16,034 bases of DNA. It comes from an uncultured Eubacteriales bacterium. Its GTDB lineage: Bacteria; Bacillota; Clostridia; Oscillospirales; CAG-272. Of the stretch, positions 5,356 through 12,731 are shown one piece after another. A program made the translations under genes and the position numbers. The stretch spans positions 1 to 16,034 of the forward strand of contig URDX01000035.1 in assembly GCA_900546695.1 (NCBI GenBank), in the 5' to 3' direction. Positions within the stretch are counted from its first letter, which is position 1, and every line of letters begins with the position of its first letter. Under the pieces are notes generated by a model. That model had not been told where the DNA came from, did not search any database, and saw only the letters and a list, made by a program, of their open reading frames with translations.

Positions 5356-6471
5356 TCATCTATGCGCGAGCGCGCGGGCATCCGCGAGACCGCAGACAAG
5401 CGCCTCGATATCCTCCTCTGTCGTATAGCGCGACAGACCTATTCTTATCGAGCCGTCGATTCGGTCGCTGCGCATGCCTATAGCCTCGAGCACGTGGCTG
5501 CGCTTGCCCTGCTTGCATGCGGAGCTTTTGGAGACGTACACCTCTCTGCCCTCGAGAAAGTTCATCAGCACCTCGCTGCGCCAGCCGGGCATCGAAACGC
5601 TCAGGATATGCGGTGCGTCGGTCTCAAGCACGACCGCTTCGGGCACTGCGGCGGTCAGCCGCTCGGACAGCTGCGCTTTCAGCGAGCGCATGTGCTCTAT
5701 GCGCGGGTCGAGCCTTGCAGCAGCGGCAAATGCGGCGATGGCGGGCATAGCCTCCGTTCCCGCGCGGCGCTCGGATTCCTGCCCGCCGCCGCAGATAAAC
5801 GGCGGCAGACGCAGCCCGCTGCGGATATACAGCGCACCTATGCCCTTGACGGCGTGTATCTTATGGCCGCTGATGCTGATAAGGTCTGCACCGAGCTTTG
5901 ACGCGCGGAACGGCAGCTTCATAAAGCCCTGCACGGCGTCGGTGTGTATCAGTGCGCGACAGCCGCTCGCGCGCACGGCACGGGCAATTCCCGCGATATC
6001 GGTGACGGCGCCCGTCTCGTTATTTACCATCATGAGCGAAATAAGCGCCGTATCGGGGCGAATCGCTGCAAGCACCGACTCCGCCGTTATCGCGCCCGTG
6101 CCGTCGGACGCAAGTCTTGTGACCGTGCAGCCCATGCTCTCGAGGCGGTCGAGCGAGCGGCGCACCGCGTCATGCTCAACGGCGGAGCTGATGATGTGTC
6201 TGCCGGTACGCTTCATCGCCTCTGCGCCGCCGAGCAGCGCCCAGTTATCGCTCTCTGAGCCGCACGAAGTAAATACAAGCTCCTCGGGCTTTGCGCCGAG
6301 CGCATCGGCTACACTGCGTCTGCTCTCGTCGAGCAGGCGCTTAGCCTCTCTGCCCTTTTTATGTGTGGAAGAGGGATTTCCGTAGACCTCCTCCATGACC
6401 CGAACGGCAGCCTCAAGCGCCTCGGGGCATGTGCGTGTAGTTGCCGCATTGTCAAGATAATGTTCCATCAT
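5356..6471 (-). CDS. Cysteine desulfurase (NifS/IscS-like, class V aminotransferase fold)
   Basis: A PLP enzyme that removes sulfur from cysteine, giving alanine and an enzyme persulfide for Fe-S clusters, thiolated tRNA or thiamine. Its 371 residues show N-terminal YLDNAATT, PLP-stacking His100 in VEHDAV, HTDAVQ (176-181) with Asp178 and Gln181 that contact PLP, SGHKIHAVKG with the PLP lysine Lys204, GGGQESERRAGTE (228-240), and the mobile catalytic cysteine in SSACKQG (Cys319). Tandem ATG codons lie at 6471 and 6468; the choice is open. The only visible Shine-Dalgarno, AAAGGA, is separated from them by a hairpin. It follows the acetyltransferase gene by 144 bases on the same strand. No IscU, NifU, SufBCD or ThiI gene is beside it, so its sulfur acceptor cannot be inferred. 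Confidence 0.93.
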   Translation of the reverse strand: MMEHYLDNAATTRTCPEALEAAVRVMEEVYGNPSSTHKKGREAKRLLDESRRSVADALGAKPEELVFTSCGSESDNWALLGGAEAMKRTGRHIISSAVEHDAVRRSLDRLESMGCTVTRLASDGTGAITAESVLAAIRPDTALISLMMVNNETGAVTDIAGIARAVRASGCRALIHTDAVQGFMKLPFRASKLGADLISISGHKIHAVKGIGALYIRSGLRLPPFICGGGQESERRAGTEAMPAIAAFAAAARLDPRIEHMRSLKAQLSERLTAAVPEAVVLETDAPHILSVSMPGWRSEVLMNFLEGREVYVSKSSACKQGKRSHVLEAIGMRSDRIDGSIRIGLSRYTTEEDIEALVCGLADARALAHR

Positions 6472-6509
6472 TTATGACCGTTACCGTCGCACTGCGGCGG
6501 TTTTCCTTT
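6472..6509 (-). promoter_or_regulatory. Possible hairpin-separated ribosome binding site of the desulfurase
   Basis: On the minus strand AAAGGA (6509-6504) is followed by a hairpin, CCGCCGC (6500-6494), loop AGT, GCGACGG (6490-6484), with one C-A mismatch, then 12 bases to the first ATG. Folding shortens the effective spacing from about 32 to about 15 bases, still rather long. This is a weaker instance of the arrangement seen before the ABC-2 permease and thiT. Confidence 0.35.
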
Positions 6510-6615
6510 GTTGTTTTTCCTTGCTGCTTTCATTTGCTGCTTCTGCTTTCGCGCAAATTGCTCCGCTCGGCGGAGAATTCTTCATCTGCACGATATGCGC
6601 ACGCCCCTGCCGCTT

Positions 6616-7206
6616 TTACTGCCGTGCGGTCGGAGCTGCCTGCGCGGTCCGACCGGGCTGTGCAGACTGAACGCTCTGCGCATCTCCGAGCAGCAGCTCA
6701 AAGCCGTATCGCGGGTCTCCTGCCTCATCGCCCTCTGCGAGCAGCAGCTCCCCACAAAAGACAAAGCCCGCCTTTTTCATGGCACGCCGCATAGAGAGAT
6801 TCTGCGGATGCGTATCGACGCGGATGCTCACCGCACCGAGCTGACGCGCAAGCTCCGCTGCGCGGGCATATATAAAGCCCGCAACACCCTTTCCTCTTGC
6901 TTCGGGCGAGACGGCGAGACGGTGAACCGTCGCATACATGTCGCCGTCGGTCAGCCATTGTCCCGATGTGAGCGTCTTATACGACGGGTCGAGTGCGGTC
7001 GAAAACGCAAAGCTCGCAATTATCCTGCCGCCGTCCTCCGCGACATAGCCCTCTCCGCGCTCCACATCCTGCGCGAGCTCGCGTACACCCGGATAGCCCC
7101 CCTTCTGCCACTGCGGAATGCCGCGGCTGCGCAGCAGCTCTCTGCCCTGCGCGAGAATTTTCGCCGCCGCGGGGATTTCATCTGCTCTGAGCTTTCTTAT
7201 CTCCAT
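6616..7206 (-). CDS. GNAT family N-acetyltransferase
   Basis: A 196-residue GNAT protein, which transfers acetyl from acetyl-CoA to an amine; the acceptor is unknown. The acetyl-CoA motif is TVHRLAVSPEARGKGVAG (93-110), containing the pyrophosphate-binding pattern RxxGxA (104-109). It is followed by the beta strand SIRVDTHPQNLSMRRAMKKAGF (127-148) with the conserved Asn137. The last 19 residues are low in complexity (Q, A, S, T, R) and look like a non-conserved tail. I choose the ATG at 7206 because AGAGGA stands seven bases before it; the in-frame ATG at 7227 has no such site. It probably shares a transcript with the desulfurase downstream and is likely read from the promoter at 7394-7402. 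Confidence 0.88.
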   Translation of the reverse strand: MEIRKLRADEIPAAAKILAQGRELLRSRGIPQWQKGGYPGVRELAQDVERGEGYVAEDGGRIIASFAFSTALDPSYKTLTSGQWLTDGDMYATVHRLAVSPEARGKGVAGFIYARAAELARQLGAVSIRVDTHPQNLSMRRAMKKAGFVFCGELLLAEGDEAGDPRYGFELLLGDAQSVQSAQPGRTAQAAPTARQ

Positions 7207-7232
7207 AGTAATTTCCTCTTGAGTCATATAGG

Positions 7233-7355
7233 TTATCGTTTTGCGGTTATGTCGAGTTCATTCCTGTACAGTATAAGCGTGTCAAGCGGTGCTGCATCAA
7301 GCGCAGCGGCAACACGTCCGATTACCAAGCAGAAGTTGCACAGCGCATAAAGCAT
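7233..7355 (-). CDS. Possible 40-residue small protein
   Basis: An ATG-to-TAA frame of 40 residues starting MLYALCNFCLVIGR and ending NELDITAKR, lying between an extended -10 promoter (7394-7402) and the acetyltransferase gene, 26 bases before the latter's start. There is a G-rich run about 11 bases before the ATG but no clear AGGAGG. The N-terminal 20 residues are hydrophobic with two cysteines, and the C-terminal half is mildly charged. I do not recognise it. It may be a real small gene, a leader frame that tunes translation of the acetyltransferase, or a chance frame. Confidence 0.3.
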   Translation of the reverse strand: MLYALCNFCLVIGRVAAALDAAPLDTLILYRNELDITAKR

Positions 7356-7393
7356 AACTCAACCGCCCCCCCGCGAGACAGTCCTCGTACGTT

Positions 7394-7402
7394 ATTATAG
7401 CA
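7394..7402 (-). promoter_or_regulatory. Extended -10 promoter of the acetyltransferase unit
   Basis: The minus strand reads TGC-TATAAT, a perfect -10 box with the TG extension. The -35 region at 17 bases (TTTAAT) is poor, which is common when the extended -10 is present. Its transcript would begin near 7387 and cover the small frame, the acetyltransferase and the desulfurase. Confidence 0.65.
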
Positions 7403-7587
7403 TACATGCAGGAAAAATTAAAGTCTTTTTTTCAATCTGCCGCAATGTTCGCGACTACGGCTGCACGAAAGGATGTGTGCACGCCCCGACAATTAAAAAA
7501 CAGCGTTGCAAACCGATTCCGAACGCCGCATCAGGGCGGTAAAGCATCGGGAGAGACTTTTCTAAACACCGCGTGCGGTCACGGCAG
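7403..7587. other. Gene-free stretch between minus-strand units
   Basis: No supportable gene. It lies between the livF terminator and the acetyltransferase promoter, both on the minus strand. A nested inverted repeat is visible near 7521-7560 (CCGAT...ATCGG enclosing CGCC...GGCG). The reading frames crossing it lack ribosome binding sites and family features. Confidence 0.4.
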
Positions 7588-7630
7588 AAAAAGAAAGAGG
7601 CGCATTGACGGGATATCCTGTCAATGCGCC
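7588..7630 (-). terminator. Terminator of the Liv operon
   Basis: On the minus strand an 11-bp perfect stem (GTCAATGCGCC/GGCGCATTGAC arms at 7620-7630 and 7599-7609) encloses a further self-complementary GGATATCC, and is followed by a pyrimidine tract rich in T (complement of 7588-7598). It lies about 120 bases past the livF stop. That 3' stretch also carries a hairpin at 7662-7675 and a longer one at 7694-7737 whose core is TGTCGAT/ATCGACA, perhaps stabilising the end of the message. Confidence 0.88.
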
Positions 7631-7753
7631 GAATTCACGTACGGCAGCCGAGCAGCCGCCGCTCCGTGAACGGAGAAAGCAATATTATATTCCGGTGCAG
7701 CGCCTGTCGATATGCATCGACAAACTGCAGCATCACCCCGTGCGACGGTAAAA

Positions 7754-8455
7754 TCAGCCGCCGAGATATGCCTTTCTTATCTCGTCGCTCTCTGCGAGCT
7801 CCTTGCCCGTTCCGCTGAGCTTGACTCTGCCCGATTCAAGAACGTAGGCACGATCGGCAACACCGAGTGCCTTGTTTGCATTCTGCTCAACGAGCAGGAT
7901 AGTTGTTCCCGCTGCGTGCAGCTCCTTGATAATATCGAATATCTGGTCTACGAGAATCGGAGCAAGGCCCATGGAAGGCTCATCGAGCATCAACAGCTCG
8001 GGGTGAGACATGAGCGCTCTGCCCATAGCGAGCATCTGCTGCTCACCGCCCGAGAGAGTACCCGCAATCTGCTTGCGGCGCTCAAGGAGTCGGGGAAAAC
8101 GCTCGTATACATCCTTTATGCTTGCATCAAACTCGGAGCCCGGTCGGGTATATGCGCCCATCTCAAGGTTCTCCTCAACGGTCAGCTGCAGGAATACACG
8201 TCTGCCCTCGGGCACGTGCGCAAGACCCATAGAGACTATCTTATCGGGACGAACGGCGGAGATATTCTGTCCGAGAAATTCCACCGAGCCGGTCTTGGAA
8301 TGCAGCAGACCCGATACGGTCTGGAGGATGGTGGACTTACCCGCACCGTTAGCGCCGATAAGCGTGACAACCTCGCCCTTGTGTACCTCGAACGAAACGT
8401 CCTTTATGGCATGGATGCTGCCGTAGTAAACATTTATATTATTGACCTTCAGCAT
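7754..8455 (-). CDS. livF: Branched-chain amino acid ABC transporter ATPase LivF
   Basis: Second ATPase of the Liv (HAAT family) importer, 233 residues, the usual LivF size. Motifs: Walker A GANGAGKST (34-42), HVPEGRRVF (80-88) as the LivF-type Q-loop region, signature LSGGEQQ (134-140), Walker B ELLMLDEP (153-160), and LLVEQN (188-193), in which Gln stands where most ABC ATPases have the H-loop His; this is normal for LivF. Its ATG overlaps the livG stop by seven bases, so the two are translationally coupled; the Shine-Dalgarno AAGGA lies within the end of livG. It is the last gene of the operon. The substrate is most likely leucine, isoleucine or valine, though some family members carry other amino acids or amides. 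Confidence 0.94.
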   Translation of the reverse strand: MLKVNNINVYYGSIHAIKDVSFEVHKGEVVTLIGANGAGKSTILQTVSGLLHSKTGSVEFLGQNISAVRPDKIVSMGLAHVPEGRRVFLQLTVEENLEMGAYTRPGSEFDASIKDVYERFPRLLERRKQIAGTLSGGEQQMLAMGRALMSHPELLMLDEPSMGLAPILVDQIFDIIKELHAAGTTILLVEQNANKALGVADRAYVLESGRVKLSGTGKELAESDEIRKAYLGG

Positions 8456-9303
8456 TTTTCATCCTTCTTTCCGAGGTACGCCTCAATGACGGTGGGGTTT
8501 GACTGAATCTCTGCGGGCGTTCCCTTCGCGATTACCTGACCGAAGTTAAGCACGCAGATACCCTCGCAGATACCCATGACAAGATTCATATCGTGCTCGA
8601 TAAGGAGGACCGCAATCTGGAACTGGTCGCGTATCTTGACGATGTTCTCCATCAGCTCCGCCGTCTCTGCGGGGTTCATGCCCGCTGCGGGCTCATCGAG
8701 CAGCAGCAGCGACGGATTTGTGGCAAGCGCACGAACAATCTCAAGACGGCGCTGTGCACCGTACGGGAGCGAGCCTGCCTTCCAGTCAGCCATATCCTGC
8801 ATATCAAAGATGGAGAGCAGCTCGAGCGCGCGCTCGTGAGCTATCTTTTCCTTCTTCCAGAAGGAGGGGAGGCGAAGTATCGCCGATGCGGTGGAGTATT
8901 TCTCCTGATTATGCAGTCCTATCTTTACATTGTCCTCGACCGTCAGATCGGAGAACAGACGGATGTTCTGGAAGGTACGGGCAATACCCATGCGGTTTAT
9001 CTGCATGGTGTTCTTTCCCGCAGTATCGATGCCGTCGAGCAGGATCGTTCCGTGAGTAGGCTGATAGACCTTTGTGAGCAGGTTAAAGACGGTGGTCTTT
9101 CCTGCGCCGTTCGGTCCGATAAGTCCTGCGATCTCGGTTCTGCCGATGATGAGGTTAAAGTCGTTTACCGCCTTGAGTCCGCCGAACTCAATACCGAGAT
9201 GGCTGCACTCGAGTACGGGTGCTTTATCGAGATCGCGCTCGGGAACTATCGCGCGACTCGGGAACGGGACCATATTGACCTTCTTCTTTTCAAACGGTGA
9301 CAT
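8449..9303 (-). CDS. livG: Branched-chain amino acid ABC transporter ATPase LivG
   Basis: First ATPase of the Liv importer, 284 residues. Motifs: Walker A GPNGAGKTT (63-71), ARTFQN (108-113) with the Q-loop Gln, the LivG-type signature LPYGAQRR (179-186), Walker B LLLLDEP (199-205) and H-loop His237 in LIEHDMN. The signature lacks the common SGG, as is usual for LivG. The N-terminus is some 30 residues longer than in typical LivG; the start is well supported, since AAGGAGGT lies eight bases before the ATG at 9303, and a Met at residue 11 is an alternative without such a site. One base separates it from the livM stop. It pairs with LivF on the cytoplasmic face of LivHM. Confidence 0.95.
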   Translation of the reverse strand: MSPFEKKKVNMVPFPSRAIVPERDLDKAPVLECSHLGIEFGGLKAVNDFNLIIGRTEIAGLIGPNGAGKTTVFNLLTKVYQPTHGTILLDGIDTAGKNTMQINRMGIARTFQNIRLFSDLTVEDNVKIGLHNQEKYSTASAILRLPSFWKKEKIAHERALELLSIFDMQDMADWKAGSLPYGAQRRLEIVRALATNPSLLLLDEPAAGMNPAETAELMENIVKIRDQFQIAVLLIEHDMNLVMGICEGICVLNFGQVIAKGTPAEIQSNPTVIEAYLGKKDEKC

Positions 9304-9304
9304 C

Positions 9305-10372
9305 TCAGTCCACCTCCTTCTCGCGCTTATGGGGAAGGATGCGCGTAAGCAGTGCGCGGACCTTCGAAGAATTTGTTGCTATCATTACGAGTATGAGGAC
9401 GATAGCGTATACGAGCATACGGTAATCAGCGAACTCGCGCAGCGCCTCGGGAAGAACATAGAGTATCGTCGCCGAAATAATGGAGCCGCGGATGTTGCCG
9501 AGCCCGCCAAGCACGACAAATACAAGGATAAGAATACTGGTGTTGAAGTCGAACTTAGCCGCCGTGATGTTGGAGTAGTTGAGTCCGTAGAGCGCACCTG
9601 CCGCACCCGCGATAGCTGCGGAGATGGTGAACGCTATCATCTTGTACTTTGTGATATTGATGCCGACCGATTCTGCCGCGATGCGGTTATCGCGGATAGC
9701 CATTACCGCACGACCCGATCTCGAATTGACGAAGTTAAGAACGATAACGAGCGCAATCATGATAAGGATAAAGCCTGCGGTGAAGGAAGCGATGGTCTGT
9801 GTGCCCGTCGCGCCCTGCGCACCCTTGATAATAGCGGTGCCAGTCGGTGTGAGACCGAGGTCATTGACCGTCTTTGCGCCGTTGTAGTTGAATACGATAT
9901 GCAGCCCGTTTTCGTCGGTTCCGACGATAAGGCAGCTGATAATTTCCTTGATTATCTCACCGAAAGCAAGCGTTACGATGGCAAGATAGTCACCGCGCAG
10001 ACGAAGAACGGGAATACCGATAAGGAAGCCCGCGATAGCCGCGAACAGCGCGCCGATGACCATTGCAACAGCGAGACGCAGCGGAGCGCTCGTTATCGAG
10101 GAGGAAAGCCCAGTCGATGCGACAACGCCTGCGAATGCGCCGACGCTCATGAAGCCCGCATGACCGAGCGAGAGCTCGCCGAGAATGCCGACCGTCAGAT
10201 TGAGCGAGATAGCCATTACAATGTAGCAGCAGACAGGAACGAGCAGACCTACCGTCTTACGTCCGAGCACGCCGCCGTTTGAAAGAATGGTAAACAGAAC
10301 AAAGGCGGCAATAACAATAAGATATGTTATCGCATTGCTCCTTGTGTTCTTTTTGATACCGAGCTTTGACAT
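9305..10372 (-). CDS. livM: Branched-chain amino acid ABC transporter permease LivM
   Basis: One of two permease subunits of the Liv importer, 355 residues with about nine or ten hydrophobic helices. Family marks are ISLNLTVGILGELSLGHAGFM (around 75-95) and the cytoplasmic coupling segment NSRSGRAVMAIRDNRIAAESVGIN in the second half, which contacts the ATPase. The in-frame ATG at 10435 lies inside livH; I choose 10372 because AGGGGGTGA stands just before it. It starts 13 bases after the livH stop and ends one base before livG, so the genes are tightly linked. Confidence 0.95.
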   Translation of the reverse strand: MSKLGIKKNTRSNAITYLIVIAAFVLFTILSNGGVLGRKTVGLLVPVCCYIVMAISLNLTVGILGELSLGHAGFMSVGAFAGVVASTGLSSSITSAPLRLAVAMVIGALFAAIAGFLIGIPVLRLRGDYLAIVTLAFGEIIKEIISCLIVGTDENGLHIVFNYNGAKTVNDLGLTPTGTAIIKGAQGATGTQTIASFTAGFILIMIALVIVLNFVNSRSGRAVMAIRDNRIAAESVGINITKYKMIAFTISAAIAGAAGALYGLNYSNITAAKFDFNTSILILVFVVLGGLGNIRGSIISATILYVLPEALREFADYRMLVYAIVLILVMIATNSSKVRALLTRILPHKREKEVD

Positions 10373-10385
10373 TACACTCACCCCC

Positions 10386-11264
10386 TCAGACCTTCTCGGA
10401 GATCTTCTTGCCGAGCAGTCCGACGGGACGTACAAGAAGAACTACAATAAGCACGGCAAACACGATGGAATTTGAAAGCTGCGTAGAAATATACGCTTTT
10501 GCCAGCGCCTCGATAACACCGAGCAGGATACCGCCGATAAATGCACCGGGGATAGAGCCGATACCGCCGAATACCGCAGCAGTAAACGCCTTGATGCCGG
10601 GCATCGAGCCGGTAGTCGGCATCAGCGTAGGATACGAGGAGCAGAGCAGCACGCCCGCGATAGCCGCAAGCGCGGAGCCTATAGCGAAGGTAAGAGAGAT
10701 GGTGCGGTTGACGTTGATACCCATCAGCAGAGCCGCGCCTTTATCCTCTGAGCATGCGCGCATAGCCTTACCGAGCTTGCTCTTGCTCGTAAATACGGTA
10801 AGAGCTATCATTATAATGATGCACGCCGCAACGGTGAGCAGCGATATGTATGAGACGCTGAGCTGACCGCCGAAGAGGTTAAGCGTTCCCGAGATAATCG
10901 GAGTATATACCTTAGGGTTAGCGCCCCAGATGAGCAGAGCCGCGTTTTGAAGGAGGTAAGATACACCTATCGCGGTGATGAGCACCGCGAGCGAGGTAGC
11001 CTGACGCAGCGGCTTATATGCAAAGCGCTCGATGAGAACTCCGAGCAGAGTACATACGACCATTGCAATAAGCATTGCTATCCACGGATTGAGACCGAGG
11101 CTGCTGACCGCTACGAACGAAACGTAGCCGCCTATCATGATTATATCGCCGTGTGCAAAGTTAAGCATCTTAGCGATTCCGTAAACCATAGTATAACCGA
11201 GTGCAATGATAGCATAGACACTGCCGAGGCTTATACCGCTGATAAGGTAGGATAAGAATTCCAT
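10386..11264 (-). CDS. livH: Branched-chain amino acid ABC transporter permease LivH
   Basis: Other permease subunit of the Liv importer, 292 residues, with about eight hydrophobic helices. The N-terminal GISLGSVYAIIALGYTMVYG (10-29) followed by KMLNFAHGDIIMIGGY (32-47) is highly typical of LivH. The coupling segment SKLGKAMRACSEDKGAALLMGIN lies in the middle of the protein. GAGGGG stands eight bases before the ATG at 11264. It is separated from the receptor gene by an unusually long, strongly structured 177-base gap, whereas all other gaps in the operon are at most 13 bases. Confidence 0.95.
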   Translation of the reverse strand: MEFLSYLISGISLGSVYAIIALGYTMVYGIAKMLNFAHGDIIMIGGYVSFVAVSSLGLNPWIAMLIAMVVCTLLGVLIERFAYKPLRQATSLAVLITAIGVSYLLQNAALLIWGANPKVYTPIISGTLNLFGGQLSVSYISLLTVAACIIIMIALTVFTSKSKLGKAMRACSEDKGAALLMGINVNRTISLTFAIGSALAAIAGVLLCSSYPTLMPTTGSMPGIKAFTAAVFGGIGSIPGAFIGGILLGVIEALAKAYISTQLSNSIVFAVLIVVLLVRPVGLLGKKISEKV

Positions 11265-11301
11265 AGTCTTTACCCCTCTTTATATTTTTTCACTACACTG
11301 A

Positions 11302-11347
11302 ATATGCAGATATACACCCGCCGCACGGTGAGCATGTATCTGCATAT
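11302..11347 (-). other. Intercistronic hairpin close to livH
   Basis: ATATGCAGATATACA (11302-11316) pairs with TGTATCTGCATAT (11335-11347), leaving a two-base bulge and an 18-base loop. On the minus strand it stands just upstream of the livH leader and is followed by an A-run, not a T-run, so it is not an intrinsic terminator. Confidence 0.55.
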
Positions 11348-11362
11348 ACAGCACAACGCGCG

Positions 11363-11403
11363 GGCGTGCCGCCGACCGCGAGGGTCGACGACAGCCGCAC
11401 GCC
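11363..11403 (-). other. Strong GC-rich hairpin after the Liv receptor gene
   Basis: The outer 7-bp stem GGCGTGC (11363-11369) pairs with GCACGCC (11397-11403). The inner 8-bp stem CGCCGACC (11370-11377) pairs with GGTCGACG (11383-11390), with one wobble and a 5-base loop; a 6-base bulge lies on one side. No T-run follows on the minus strand. A stable structure after a binding-protein gene and before permease genes often raises receptor mRNA stability relative to the rest; here that is inferred. Confidence 0.65.
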
Positions 11404-11441
11404 TATGCAGCTTTTCTTATATGCAGAACAGTATCGCCGTT

Positions 11442-12638
11442 TTATGCGCCGACGTATGCGCCGTCCTTGATGACAACCGCACGAGGAGCCTTGGAGACCT
11501 CTCCGGTTGCCTTCCATGTCATGCCCTCACCGGTAAGACCGTCGACCTTGATCTCGGTCATAGCGGCAGTTACCTTAGCGCAGATATCTTCAGCGGACAT
11601 GTCAGCGGTGCAGCCGGACTTCTCAAGTGCTGCGTACAGAGCGTAAACACCGTCGTAGCCGTCAGCAGCGAACTGGTTGGGAAGCTCGTTGTACTTCTCC
11701 TGATAGGTCTTTACGAAGCTCTGAGTAAGCTCGTCGGCAGCGTCTGCAGAGAAAGGAGTAAGAAGCATTACGCCCTCTGCGAGCTTAGCATCAAAGCCTT
11801 CCATTGTGAGAATGCCGTCCATACCGTCAACGCCGAAGAAGGTGGGGGCGTAGCCCATCTGGTCGGCCTGAGAAAGAATTACGGATGCGGGCTGATAGTA
11901 GATGGGGAGGAAGAGCAGATCGGCGCCTGCTGCCTGAGCAGCGGTCAGCTGTACCGAGAAGTCGGTAGCGGTATCCTTGGTGAAGGTACCCTGATATACG
12001 ACCTCTATGTTCTTAACTGCAGCCTCTGAAACGAAGGTATCGCGGATGCCCTGAGAATAAGCATCGTCGTTACGGTAGATGATAGCTACCTTCTTGCCTG
12101 CCATGTTCTCTGCCATATAGTCGGCGGAGCCTACACCCTGGTTCGGGTCGGTGAAGCAGACCTGGAATACGTTATCCTTGCCCTCGATAATGTCTGTGGA
12201 CGAGCCCGAAGGAGTCAGCATAAATACCTTATCCTCGTTAGCCTTAGCGGATACTGCGATGGACGAGCCGGTGGTAACAGGTCCTACAAGAGCCTGCATG
12301 CCCCAGTCCATAAGAGTGTTGTATGCGTTGACGGCGGTCTCACCGTCTGCAACGTCGTCCTCGCTCTTGAACTCGAACTTGATGCTTCCGCCCTTGGCGT
12401 TGATCTCGTCAACAGCAATCTGAATGCCGTTGAATACAGCCTTACCGTAGATTGCAGCATCGCCAGTTGCAGGTCCGATACAACCGATCTTGAATGCGGT
12501 TGCAGCAGTGTCTCCGCCGGTGGTGCCTCCGTTTGTCTCGGCGTCTCCTCCGTTATCCTTTCCGCAAGAAGCAAATACAGCTGCACTTGTCATAACTGCC
12601 ATGGACAGTGCCATGACTTTCATAAACTTCTTATTCAT
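11442..12638 (-). CDS. livJ: Branched-chain amino acid ABC transporter substrate-binding lipoprotein
   Basis: Extracellular receptor of the Liv importer, 398 residues. The N-terminus has lysines, a hydrophobic core MALSMAVMTSAAVFAS and a lipidation cysteine Cys25 (VFASC, with Phe in place of the usual Leu at -3). A Gly/Thr/Asp-rich linker (about 28-46) follows. The mature part begins FKIGCIGPATGDAAIYGKAV and continues with the type I periplasmic-binding fold (Peripla_BP_6), including GPVTTGSSIAVS (119-130), LTPSGSS (141-147) and NDDAYSQGIRD (190-200). The start at 12638 follows GAGGAG by four bases; the in-frame ATG at 12662 has no such site. It is the first gene of the operon. The ligand is inferred from the operon: probably leucine, isoleucine or valine. 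The symbol livJ is used in the family sense; livK would do as well. Confidence 0.93.
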   Translation of the reverse strand: MNKKFMKVMALSMAVMTSAAVFASCGKDNGGDAETNGGTTGGDTAATAFKIGCIGPATGDAAIYGKAVFNGIQIAVDEINAKGGSIKFEFKSEDDVADGETAVNAYNTLMDWGMQALVGPVTTGSSIAVSAKANEDKVFMLTPSGSSTDIIEGKDNVFQVCFTDPNQGVGSADYMAENMAGKKVAIIYRNDDAYSQGIRDTFVSEAAVKNIEVVYQGTFTKDTATDFSVQLTAAQAAGADLLFLPIYYQPASVILSQADQMGYAPTFFGVDGMDGILTMEGFDAKLAEGVMLLTPFSADAADELTQSFVKTYQEKYNELPNQFAADGYDGVYALYAALEKSGCTADMSAEDICAKVTAAMTEIKVDGLTGEGMTWKATGEVSKAPRAVVIKDGAYVGA

Positions 12639-12672
12639 GGTTCTCCTCTTTCCGATACACATGGTATCAAAT

Positions 12673-12678
12673 ATTATA
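12673..12678 (-). promoter_or_regulatory. Possible -10 box for the Liv operon
   Basis: A perfect TATAAT on the minus strand, 35 bases before the receptor ATG, but without a recognisable -35 box at 16-19 bases; that region falls in the terminator hairpin next to it. Either the promoter depends on an activator, or the operon is partly read through from the gene upstream. Confidence 0.35.
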
Positions 12679-12715
12679 AATAAAAAGCATTCCCGTTTTT
12701 TATGCGGAAATGCTT
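12677..12715 (-). terminator. Terminator between small membrane protein and Liv operon
   Basis: On the minus strand the arm at 12705-12715 pairs with that at 12685-12695 (11 bp, AAGCATTTCCG with CGGGAATGCTT, one wobble), with a 9-base loop and then TTTTTATTT. It closes the small gene whose stop is at 12732. On the plus strand no T-run follows. Confidence 0.8.
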
Positions 12716-12731
12716 AATATCCCTGACTTAC

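Noticed and set aside
7406..7669. 87-residue plus-strand frame
   Set aside because: No ribosome binding site; it runs antisense through the Liv operon terminator and has no domain features.
7712..8506. 264-residue plus-strand open frame
   Set aside because: Lies antisense to livF, which carries all ABC motifs and is coupled to livG.
9074..10282. 402-residue plus-strand open frame
   Set aside because: Shadow of livG and livM. It is very rich in Arg, Asp and Cys, has no ribosome binding site and no family features.
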